This document shows, piece after piece, positions 1 to 5,567 of a stretch of DNA of 7,129 nucleotides. The notes under the pieces were generated by a model that was given only the letters and a program-made list of their open reading frames with translations, was not told the origin of the DNA and made no database searches. Source of the DNA: Spirosoma fluviale. GTDB lineage: Bacteria; Bacteroidota; Bacteroidia; Cytophagales; Spirosomataceae. Within the stretch, counting starts at the first letter, position 1. Each line of letters begins with the position of its first letter. The position numbers and the translations under genes were made by a program. The stretch is taken from the NCBI GenBank assembly GCA_945906915.1, contig CAMDSI010000109.1:1-7129 (forward strand), given 5' to 3'.

Positions 1-25
1 ATTTCTAATATTTTTACCCAAAGGT

Positions 26-56
26 ATTGTTTCAAAGCAGAAAATCCCTAATTTTG
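26..56 (+). promoter_or_regulatory. Bacteroidota-type promoter of the tRNA-Asp gene
   Basis: TAATTTTG at 49-56 matches the Bacteroidota -7 consensus TAnnTTTG exactly. ATTG at 26-29 lies exactly 19 bases upstream and fits the -33 TTTG element with one mismatch. Transcription would begin a few bases after 56, leaving a leader of roughly a dozen bases before the tRNA at 75 for RNase P to remove. The consensus is established for Bacteroides and Flavobacterium; its use here is inferred from the match and from the position. Confidence 0.75.
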
Positions 57-74
57 TGCCACCAATTACAAGAC

Positions 75-151
75 GGTCCGGTAGTTCAGTTGGTTAGAAT
101 ACATGCCTGTCACGCATGGGGTCGCGGGTTCGAGTCCCGTCCGGACCGCCA
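75..151 (+). tRNA. tRNA-Asp, anticodon GTC
   Basis: A complete cloverleaf can be folded. The acceptor stem pairs 75-81 (GGTCCGG) with 141-147 (CCGGACC). The D stem pairs 84-87 with 97-100. The anticodon stem pairs 102-106 with 114-118 and its loop CTGTCAC puts GTC at 109-111, which reads aspartate GAC/GAU codons. The T stem pairs 124-128 with 136-140 around the loop TTCGAGT. The discriminator base is G148 and the 3' CCA is encoded at 149-151. A promoter lies just upstream and a hairpin terminator starts six bases downstream, so it appears to be a single-gene transcription unit. Confidence 0.97.
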
Positions 152-156
152 ACTTG

Positions 157-188
157 AAAAAAGCTTCAAAGAAATTTGAGGCTTTTTT
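157..188. terminator. bidirectional intrinsic terminator between tRNA-Asp and the radical SAM gene
   Basis: Positions 157-170 pair with 175-188 as a 14-bp stem (one G-T wobble) closed by a GAAA tetraloop at 171-174. The outer six pairs are A-T, so each strand ends the stem in a run of six T. On the plus strand it follows the tRNA by six bases. On the minus strand it begins 15 bases after the radical SAM stop codon (TAG at 206-204). Two convergent transcripts probably share it. Confidence 0.85.
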
Positions 189-203
189 GTTTTCGGGCGA
201 GCG

Positions 204-2390
204 CTAAATTACCAATAGCCCCATCTCCCTTAACTCCTCTACCGTTTCTCCCTCCCAGAAAACCGTAAAGTCGCCTAGACCTGCTTTGGCATATTCCTTT
301 TCGAATTCTTCAAATATCCAGGTCTTGCCCGGCCCTACCGCTAGTTGATCTAAGGTAACTACTAACCAAGAACCCAATTTTTCAGGAACAAGTAATTCGA
401 CCTCGTCTCGCCCCATACTCATTTGCAAAATCGTCTTCCCGCGGGATGGCTTTCCTACAGTAGGAACAGGTCCCAGCCAACAAATTTTAGCATTGGGCTT
501 AGGCATTTGTTCTGCCGAAGGTGCTAAAATGCGCTTAATGTAGTTTTTCGGTATTTGCGTGCGGGGGATTTTGAAATCAAACCAATCCTGCAACGGCATG
601 TCTAAACCGATGCCGTGCATATAATTGAACAAGGATTTCTTCAGGCCCTCACTAAACAAGGTATGGTCAGTTCCTGTAGGGTCAGCATGCTCTAAATCGT
701 TATTTGCGAAGCTGCCTGGTTCTGGATTTAAGATTTTTATTTGATAAGCATCTGGATTTAGGCCCACTGGACTATGCGCGGTTAAAGCAAATTGATGCCA
801 AAATCCTGAATGCATCACCCCATTCTCCACCAGCTGTCGTACCACTTCTAGCGAATCCACGGTCTCTTGCGCGGTTTGAGTAGGGAATCCATACATCAAA
901 TAGGCGTGAACTAATATGCCCGCCTGTGTAAAATTATCTGCCACTTGAGCCACTTGGGCAACCGTTACGCCTTTATCAATTAGTTCTAGCAATCGATCCG
1001 AGGCCACTTCCAAGCCACCTGAAACGGCGATGCAACCCGAGCGAACGAGTAATTGGCATAAATCTTTGGTAAAACTCTTCTCAAAACGAATATTCGTCCA
1101 CCAAACAACGGTCAAGTCTCTTCGGATAATTTCCAATGCCACATCGCGCATTAATGCTGGCGGAGCGGCTTCATCCACAAAATGAAAACCATTGTTCCCC
1201 GTTTGTGCAATCATCGCCTCGATGCGATCGACCAGCATAGGTGCCGTGGTGGCCTCGTAGTCTTTGATGTAGGATAATGAGATGTCGCAGAACGTACATT
1301 TGCCCCAATAACATCCGTGTGCCAGGGTCAATTTATTCCATCTGCCATCGCTCCACAAACGGTGCATCGGATTCGCGATTTCAATGACGGATAGGTATTT
1401 GTCCAAAGGCAAATCGGTGTAATCCGGAATACCCACGTCCTTTTGCTTCACGTCAGAATCTTTCGATCCATTCAGGTAGGTGACGGTTCCATCGATGCAA
1501 CAAAAAGTGCGTTTCAGATCTTTTAATTCGCGTGTACCTTTTAAATGCTCCAAAAGATTCATCAAAGGCGTTTCCCCATCATCTAGCGTGATAAAGTCTA
1601 CAAATTCAAACACGCGCGGCTCTTGCAAGGAACGTAATTCTGTATTCGCATACCCGCCACCAAAGGCGACTTTGATCTCAGGGTGGTGTTTTTTAATCCA
1701 CTGCCCGCAACGCAAGGCACTGTATAAGTTACCTGGGAATGGCGCGGTAATGGCGATTAGATTGGGTTTTTCTTGTTGGATTTTGGCCTCCAACGATTTC
1801 ACCAACAACTCATCAATATAGGTCAGCGGGGCATGTAACGCCTGGTTTAACTCCTGAAAACTCGAGGCAGATCTGCCCAGACGTTCCGCATAGCGACTAA
1901 ACCCAAAATGCGGATCTACCGCATCAATAATTAAATCAGAAATATCTTCTAAATAGAGCGTAGCTAAATGCCGCGCTTTATCCCGCACCCCCATACTCCC
2001 AAAGGCCCATTCTAAGTCACTTACTTGCTGAAAACGAGACGCTTCTGGCAAGTAGTTTTGCTCCGCAATAACGTGGGCAAGGGTGGGGTTTTTATCGTGT
2101 AAAAAGGAAATAACTGGATCAATTGTTCGAATGTAGGACTGTTTCAGTCGTAGCATGCGCTGCCCATTTTCATTCAGTTGTTTGCCTGAATTTTCAATGT
2201 GCGCAAATAAGTTATTTAGTCCGTTGGCGGAAAAAAGCTGGAGAATAACTTCCAGTCCTAGATCAGCCTGATAAGAGGCAATACCTTTGGTATTCAAAAA
2301 CCCTTTCAAATAAGCCGTCGCAGGGTAGGGCGTATTTAACTGGGTAAAAGGAGGAGTAATGAAAAATACCTTCGGGTCTTTTGTGCTCAT
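204..2390 (-). CDS. B12-binding-domain-type radical SAM protein, 728 aa
   Basis: A cytoplasmic iron-sulfur enzyme expected to cleave S-adenosylmethionine to a 5'-deoxyadenosyl radical; the substrate cannot be told from sequence. A cobalamin-binding-like fold is suggested by the N-terminal strand VFFITPPF (8-15) and by 208-285, with GGGYANTEL at 244-252 and DDGETPL at 270-276. No DxHxxG base-off histidine motif is visible, so B12 may be bound differently or lost. The radical SAM core spans about 354-570: cluster cysteines C360, C365 and C368 in HGCYWGKCTFCD, then FVDEA (404-408), SGGLEVASDRLLELIDKGV (457-475) and YGFPTQT (500-506). The spacing CX4CX2C differs from canonical CX3CX2C. About 150 C-terminal residues are unassigned. 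The frame opens further upstream to a TTG at 2498, but the ATG at 2390 (MSTKDPKVFFITPPF) sits just before the first core strand and a promoter ends six bases upstream of it. The gene is visibly GC-richer than its neighbours. Confidence 0.9.
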   Translation of the reverse strand: MSTKDPKVFFITPPFTQLNTPYPATAYLKGFLNTKGIASYQADLGLEVILQLFSANGLNNLFAHIENSGKQLNENGQRMLRLKQSYIRTIDPVISFLHDKNPTLAHVIAEQNYLPEASRFQQVSDLEWAFGSMGVRDKARHLATLYLEDISDLIIDAVDPHFGFSRYAERLGRSASSFQELNQALHAPLTYIDELLVKSLEAKIQQEKPNLIAITAPFPGNLYSALRCGQWIKKHHPEIKVAFGGGYANTELRSLQEPRVFEFVDFITLDDGETPLMNLLEHLKGTRELKDLKRTFCCIDGTVTYLNGSKDSDVKQKDVGIPDYTDLPLDKYLSVIEIANPMHRLWSDGRWNKLTLAHGCYWGKCTFCDISLSYIKDYEATTAPMLVDRIEAMIAQTGNNGFHFVDEAAPPALMRDVALEIIRRDLTVVWWTNIRFEKSFTKDLCQLLVRSGCIAVSGGLEVASDRLLELIDKGVTVAQVAQVADNFTQAGILVHAYLMYGFPTQTAQETVDSLEVVRQLVENGVMHSGFWHQFALTAHSPVGLNPDAYQIKILNPEPGSFANNDLEHADPTGTDHTLFSEGLKKSLFNYMHGIGLDMPLQDWFDFKIPRTQIPKNYIKRILAPSAEQMPKPNAKICWLGPVPTVGKPSRGKTILQMSMGRDEVELLVPEKLGSWLVVTLDQLAVGPGKTWIFEEFEKEYAKAGLGDFTVFWEGETVEELREMGLLVI

Positions 2391-2396
2391 GCGCAT

Positions 2397-2427
2397 CAAA
2401 AGTACTTGAAAAGCAGTAAAAAGAAAA
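2397..2427 (-). promoter_or_regulatory. promoter of the radical SAM gene, near-leaderless
   Basis: On the minus strand TACTTTTG (2404-2397) matches the Bacteroidota -7 box TAnnTTTG exactly. Nineteen bases upstream lies TTTT (2427-2424), a one-mismatch -33 box. Only six bases separate the -7 box from the ATG at 2390, so transcription should start at or within a few bases of the start codon. This supports the 2390 start over the upstream TTG and separates the gene from the collagen-like operon, whose last stop is at 2497-2495. Confidence 0.6.
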
Positions 2428-2494
2428 GGATGGGAGAAGTATAACGGCCATTGTATCGTCTTAGGTCCTAGTTCTCTTATTCTCCTAAAACATA

Positions 2495-3628
2495 TCAATA
2501 AAGGATGTATTCTGGTCTTTCCTTATCAACGGTGAAGCGAATATAGATGACCCTTGTTTGGCCAGCATTTACAGTAATAGGACCTAAAATACTTCCTCCT
2601 ACTCCTGGAATTATTGTAATGTTTCCACCCATACTACTTAATAAGATGGTTATAACATCCCCGGTTATCGCTTTTTCTCCAAGATTTTTCATTAGGTCAT
2701 CGAAACTAGGTAAAGTGAAATTTATATCTCTTTCTTTTATAGTTCCAATAAATATACCTGCATTGAATATCTCCTCAACTGAGGGATTTAGATCATTTTC
2801 AAATAATACAGGAGTTATACTTTTGTTGAATTTTACTTGATCGTGACCATCTACACCAGGGTTGCCTTGTATTCCTTGTTCACCTTGCACACCTTGAGGA
2901 CCTATTCCTCCCGTGTTTCCAGTTAAACCAGTTAAGCCTCGTGCACCTGTGAGTCCTGTAGGTCCCGCAGTCCCAGTTGCCCCCGCTGCTCCCGCTGGCC
3001 CCTGATTACCAGTCAAACCTGTAGCCCCGCTTGCTCCATCGACTCCATCAATCCCATCAGTACCATTTATTCCGGCCAGTCCTGTTAAACCAATTAACCC
3101 AGTCGCTCCCGTTAAACCCGTAGCGCCAACCAGACCAGTCGCTCCACTTATTCCTGTTTCACCTGTAAACCCTCTTTCCCCCTGTGGTCCGGGGATAGAT
3201 CCACCACTAACAATTTCTTGACTCATACCGCTATTTAAAGCAAATAGAGCAAAAGGGACGCTAGTTAATTCGGTCAATCCGGAGAGAACGTAATTCGATC
3301 CACCTTCTGGATCGATATCTGTTTTGATGAAATATTGCCCTTTGGCCCAATTAATTTTACTCATTTCACCTGATAAAGCGCTACCGGCACCTATTTGTAA
3401 ATTGACTAATCCGAATGCGTTTGTAAACGTATGTTGTGTTTCCTCGTAAACGGAAATGGGGTTGTTTGCTCCATTCAAAATGGAAATTTTCAAGCCGATG
3501 GGCTTAGAAACTAATAAGCTGTTGTTCACGTTCCGGATGACGGCTTGGTAGCTAATTTTTTGGGGAGCTTGTGCCAAAGTAGAGAAGGGTAGTAGCCCTA
3601 TCCATAGTGCAATTTTTGACCATTTCAT
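2495..3628 (-). CDS. secreted collagen-like repeat protein, 377 aa
   Basis: A predicted exported structural protein. Residues 1-21 form a signal peptide (MKWSKIALWIGLLPF..., cleavage after AQA). Residues 22-145 are the Bacteroidota module that often precedes collagen repeats or tail-like domains, with ISYQAVIRN, FTNAFGLVNLQIG and SVPFALFA as landmarks. Residues 147-263 are 39 unbroken Gly-X-Y triplets. Residues 264-377 form a beta-rich, glycine-containing tail (for example GDVITILLSSMGGNITIIPG) that resembles no domain I can name; no T9SS sorting domain is visible. The ATG at 3628 was chosen because it begins the signal peptide directly; a start ten codons earlier would add MSINLLKLID ahead of it and overlap the upstream gene. 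It follows that gene with one base between TGA and ATG, so translational coupling is likely. Low proline (5 of 78 X/Y positions) argues for a bacterial triple helix stabilised by means other than hydroxyproline. Confidence 0.88.
   Translation of the reverse strand: MKWSKIALWIGLLPFSTLAQAPQKISYQAVIRNVNNSLLVSKPIGLKISILNGANNPISVYEETQHTFTNAFGLVNLQIGAGSALSGEMSKINWAKGQYFIKTDIDPEGGSNYVLSGLTELTSVPFALFALNSGMSQEIVSGGSIPGPQGERGFTGETGISGATGLVGATGLTGATGLIGLTGLAGINGTDGIDGVDGASGATGLTGNQGPAGAAGATGTAGPTGLTGARGLTGLTGNTGGIGPQGVQGEQGIQGNPGVDGHDQVKFNKSITPVLFENDLNPSVEEIFNAGIFIGTIKERDINFTLPSFDDLMKNLGEKAITGDVITILLSSMGGNITIIPGVGGSILGPITVNAGQTRVIYIRFTVDKERPEYILY
2840..3190 (-). repeat. collagen-like Gly-X-Y coding repeat, 39 triplets
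   Basis: This is the nine-base-periodic stretch encoding GPQ...GHD within the collagen-like gene. Threonine occupies the Y position in 15 of 39 triplets. GAT and GLT triplets recur in tandem (GAT GLV GAT GLT GAT GLI GLT), giving imperfect 18-base DNA repeats that could expand or contract by slippage. The ends are more charged or glutamine-rich (GPQ GER at the start, GPQ GVQ GEQ GIQ at the end), which may cap or register the helix; that role is inference. Confidence 0.88.
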
Positions 3629-3629
3629 A

Positions 3630-4106
3630 TCAATTAATTTTAATAAGTTTATGGACATATTCTTCTTGTCCGGGTATAGATAATCGCAGAATAAAGGTTC
3701 CAGCGGGGAGGTTAGAAACTGAAATTTGTGAATGCGGATCAGCGATTAGGTAGGTAACTAGCAGCATTCCTTGAAGGGAATAAATCGATGCGCTACTGAC
3801 AAGCCAGGGAAATATGTCTGACTCGATTTTTAATAAATGAGTAGCAGGATTAGGGTAAATATGAATTAATTCTTCTAAAGAAACCTTCTCGTCTAAATCT
3901 GTTGAATTCATCAAGATAGAGAAGACACCTTCTTGAAAACTGGGTTTGGACAACTGAAAAGACCCAAATAATTGTCCAACACTTACATGTGCTTGTATTG
4001 CGGCAGAACTAATGTCACTTCCGGAAGAAAAGGAGAATTGTTGCGCATTGATTATAGACGCATGTAATAAAAGCCAAGTTATTATAAGAAATAGGCGGAT
4101 ATTCAT
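3630..4106 (-). CDS. small secreted protein with T9SS type A sorting domain, 158 aa
   Basis: Residues 1-21 are a signal peptide (MNIRLFLIITWLLLHASIINA) for Sec export. Residues 23-64 (FSFSSGSDIS..., VSVGQLFG, SFQEGVFSI) look like a short form of the 'SYSVGQ...QGVQQP' segment seen in many Bacteroidota secreted proteins. Residues 82-158 are the type IX C-terminal sorting domain: IYPNPA (83-88), SIYSLQGMLL (107-116), ISVSNLPAGTFILRLSIPG (128-146) and the terminal HKLIKIN. The type IX machinery would carry it across the outer membrane and cleave or anchor the domain. Little cargo remains besides the sorting domain, about 60 residues. The start codon lies in the loop of a perfect inverted repeat. 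It is first in a two-gene operon with the collagen-like gene. Confidence 0.88.
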   Translation of the reverse strand: MNIRLFLIITWLLLHASIINAQQFSFSSGSDISSAAIQAHVSVGQLFGSFQLSKPSFQEGVFSILMNSTDLDEKVSLEELIHIYPNPATHLLKIESDIFPWLVSSASIYSLQGMLLVTYLIADPHSQISVSNLPAGTFILRLSIPGQEEYVHKLIKIN

Positions 4107-4123
4107 GTGAGCAAATATCCGCC
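4094..4123 (-). promoter_or_regulatory. perfect inverted repeat with the start codon in its loop
   Basis: On the minus strand GGCGGATATT (4123-4114) and AATATCCGCC (4103-4094) form a perfect 10-bp stem around the ten-base loop TGCTCACATG, whose last three bases are the ATG of the 3630-4106 gene. The 3' arm encodes codons 2 to 4. In RNA this would hold the ribosome entry region in a strong hairpin. It could be a translational switch; as DNA it could equally be an operator. The structure is seen directly; the role is inferred. Confidence 0.6.
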
Positions 4124-4189
4124 TTCTCGCCCCTTGCTCTATTATATAATTGGGAGTTTAACTTACAGATTATTGTAGTTCCCGCTAAC

Positions 4190-4225
4190 AAAAAAACAGG
4201 CCATCTATTGATAGCCTGCTTTTTT
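4190..4225 (-). terminator. intrinsic terminator of the 35-aa gene
   Basis: On the minus strand CAGGC (4218-4214) pairs with GCCTG (4201-4197) and is flanked by A6 (4225-4220, one G bulged) and T7 (4196-4190). The stop codon of the 35-residue gene lies in the loop. The A/T flanks make it possibly active on the plus strand too. It isolates the T9SS/collagen operon from this gene, so that operon needs a promoter in 4107-4189. Confidence 0.75.
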
Positions 4226-4312
4226 CTTTTCTCTTTTTTCTTCTTTTTTCTCCTTCGGAGTTTTAACGGCTTCTTTCTTTGCCGCCTTTTGGGAATTCAT
4301 GCCTTTAGCCAT
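4205..4312 (-). CDS. small lysine-rich basic protein, 35 aa
   Basis: An ATG at 4312 opens a 35-codon frame ending in TAG at 4207-4205. The product begins MAKGMNSQKAAKKEAVKTP, continues KEKKEEKREKKK and ends AGYQ; 12 of 35 residues are lysine and five are glutamate, so it should be highly soluble, basic and probably a single helix or disordered. I recall similar short 'MAKG...KTPKEKK' hypothetical proteins in Bacteroidota, but could not check this. Support for a real gene comes from its position directly in front of a good intrinsic terminator whose loop holds its stop codon. It is too short for many gene finders. A role in RNA or DNA binding is possible from the charge only. The opposite strand has a phenylalanine-rich open frame that is its mirror image. 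Confidence 0.7.
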   Translation of the reverse strand: MAKGMNSQKAAKKEAVKTPKEKKEEKREKKKAGYQ

Positions 4313-4586
4313 GGTGTTGGGGGTTTAGAGTGGCAAGGTCGGGAAAATATTCTAATTCATCTACCAATGGGCTTAGAAAATGGCTTTACTTCTGCCTAAA
4401 TCTTTGTATTCGTTCTGAAAACGTTTATTAATTAGGTGAATCACGTAATTCACTCATTTTCGAAAAGGTACTTGATGATGTCTCATAATATTTTTCCAAA
4501 ATTTAATTGTATAATTTTTTTGGAGACCAGAGACCAAACAAAACGGGGAGAAATTCGAAAAGCCATAAGAGTAGAAAATTAATTCT
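4313..4586. other. divergent intergenic region
   Basis: These 274 bases lie between the start of the 35-residue gene (minus) and the SH3-domain gene (plus), so both promoters should be here. No exact TAnnTTTG box is present on either strand. The nearest on the plus strand is TAATTTTT at 4512-4519, lacking a good -33 element; it would give a leader of about 60 bases. An 18-bp near-palindrome lies at 4436-4453 and a short direct repeat, GAGACCA twice, at 4523-4536. Nothing resembling a known riboswitch was recognised. Confidence 0.5.
4436..4453. promoter_or_regulatory. 18-bp near-palindrome, possible operator
   Basis: GTGAATCACGTAATTCAC is symmetrical apart from one C/A pair. The GTGAAT half-sites flank a central ACGT. 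It lies between two divergently transcribed genes, 124 bases upstream of one start and 133 from the other, with no T run that would suggest a terminator. A dimeric repressor or activator site is the simplest reading; no cognate regulator can be assigned. Confidence 0.4.
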
Positions 4587-5510
4587 ATGTCAGAAAACAA
4601 AAGTAACACAACGGGAGGAATGATTATTGCTGCTGTAGTAGTCATTGCGATCATCTATTATTTTTTGAAATTTTTAGGTGTGTTTCTCGGATATTTATTC
4701 ATTTTAGCAGGAATTGGCTATTTGATTTACTCTTTAATTTCCAAACGTAAATCAGGGAATATCGTCAATCTCACAGACGCAAAATTGGTACCCTATACAG
4801 CAAAACTTTTGAGTGTAAACCTAGCAATATTATTTGTTACTGGCTTTGTATTGCTGGGAGCTGGTAAGTGGTTAAATGTTTCTTATTGTGATTGTCAAGA
4901 AATCGTGACTAATGGAGAAGTTAAGCTCGCGTTAGGAAGTGATAATTATAGTGATTTGTTGCCAGGTAAAGAAGTGAGTGCAGCAGATTATGAGGAATGT
5001 ATTAAGTTATATCAAAGTGATTTACGAAGTGGTACTGGACTAGATAGAGGAATTTGGGGGACACCAATTGGCTATTTTGATTATATGTGTGAGAATCAAG
5101 TTAGTGTAGGGAAATCAGTATCTATACTTTATGATAATATGAAGTACAAGTTTGGTTGGGGACGAGAAGAACAGTTAGCGGAGTTAGATAAAGAAGAGAA
5201 AGAGTTATTTGGCGATAAGCTAGTGGTTGAGGCTCCGAAAGCATCGGAAACACAAACGGATTCTACTCCTGAGATCAAAGAACCTGATGCAGAAGGAGAA
5301 GAGGAAAGCAATGTTCCAGAATTATTCGAAATTAATGATCCGGATGGGTACTCGAATTTGAGAGTAAGTCCAGGTGGAAAAATTATTCGCAAGGTAATGA
5401 AAGGGGAAAAGTTTGAATTATTGGAAAAAGGAGAGTCTAATTCCAAGGTTAAATTAAGTGATGGTACGATAGGATACATTCACAATTCTCGTATCATTTC
5501 TTCTCAATAG
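4587..5510 (+). CDS. membrane protein with C-terminal bacterial SH3-like domain, 307 aa
   Basis: An unrecognised membrane protein. Hydrophobic helices lie at about 12-28, 29-51 and 75-95; SKRKSG (52-57) after the second helix is a cytoplasmic signal, which would put residues 96-307 outside the inner membrane. That outer part has four cysteines (C101 and C103 as CDC, C138, C168), well placed for disulfides. An acidic, low-complexity linker runs about 195-247. Residues 248-305 resemble a bacterial SH3 domain: EINDPDGYSNLRVSPGG, then GEKFELLEK, VKLSDGTIGYIHNSRI. Such domains bind peptidoglycan peptides or proteins in the periplasm. The ATG at 4587 is the only sensible start. The gene is 57 bases upstream of, and on the same strand as, the kelch/winged-helix gene, with a hairpin at its stop. 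AT-rich codon use matches that neighbour. Specific function unknown. Confidence 0.85.
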   Translation: MSENKSNTTGGMIIAAVVVIAIIYYFLKFLGVFLGYLFILAGIGYLIYSLISKRKSGNIVNLTDAKLVPYTAKLLSVNLAILFVTGFVLLGAGKWLNVSYCDCQEIVTNGEVKLALGSDNYSDLLPGKEVSAADYEECIKLYQSDLRSGTGLDRGIWGTPIGYFDYMCENQVSVGKSVSILYDNMKYKFGWGREEQLAELDKEEKELFGDKLVVEAPKASETQTDSTPEIKEPDAEGEEESNVPELFEINDPDGYSNLRVSPGGKIIRKVMKGEKFELLEKGESNSKVKLSDGTIGYIHNSRIISSQ

Positions 5511-5535
5511 GCTGAAATATGTATAAATTCAGCCT
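5509..5535 (+). terminator. hairpin at the stop codon of the SH3 gene, terminator or attenuator
   Basis: AGGCTGAA at 5509-5516 pairs perfectly with TTCAGCCT at 5528-5535 around an 11-base loop. The first two bases belong to the TAG stop. The following sequence, CCTTTACT, has only a weak T run, so termination may be partial and the next gene may be reached by readthrough. It could also protect the 3' end of the upstream message. Confidence 0.5.
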
Positions 5536-5567
5536 CCTTTACTAACGTTTGAATTAGTCTATTGTCT

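Noticed and set aside
75..203. tRNA-Asp as an integration site for a mobile element
   Set aside because: No integrase gene and no second copy of the tRNA 3' end were seen in the window.
1480..1821. Plus-strand 113-codon frame
   Set aside because: It lies wholly antisense to the conserved radical SAM gene and has no domain; a shadow frame.
204..2498. Longer radical SAM frame from TTG at 2498, overlapping the collagen-like gene's stop
   Set aside because: The extra 36 residues (MICFRRIREL...) look like translated leader, the TTG is a weak start, and an exact -7 box lies between it and the ATG at 2390.
2840..3190. CRISPR-like or tandem-repeat array
   Set aside because: The periodicity is nine bases with glycine codons in frame, not 25-40-base repeats with spacers; it is protein-coding collagen repeat.
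2495..3658. Collagen-like gene starting at 3658 with ten extra residues
   Set aside because: It would put a non-signal segment ahead of a clear signal peptide and overlap the upstream gene by 29 bases; ATG 3628 starts the signal peptide exactly.
4208..4399. Plus-strand 63-codon frame rich in phenylalanine
   Set aside because: It is the antisense of the lysine-rich 35-residue gene, and its start lies within that gene's terminator loop; the rest has no coding character.
4475..4582. 35-codon upstream frame ending four bases before the SH3 gene
   Set aside because: The peptide (MMSHNIFPKF...) has no recognisable features, the only candidate promoter lies inside it, and a frame of this size is expected by chance in AT-rich leader DNA.
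5129..5479. Minus-strand 116-codon serine-rich frame
   Set aside because: Antisense shadow of the acidic linker and SH3 region of the 4587-5510 gene.
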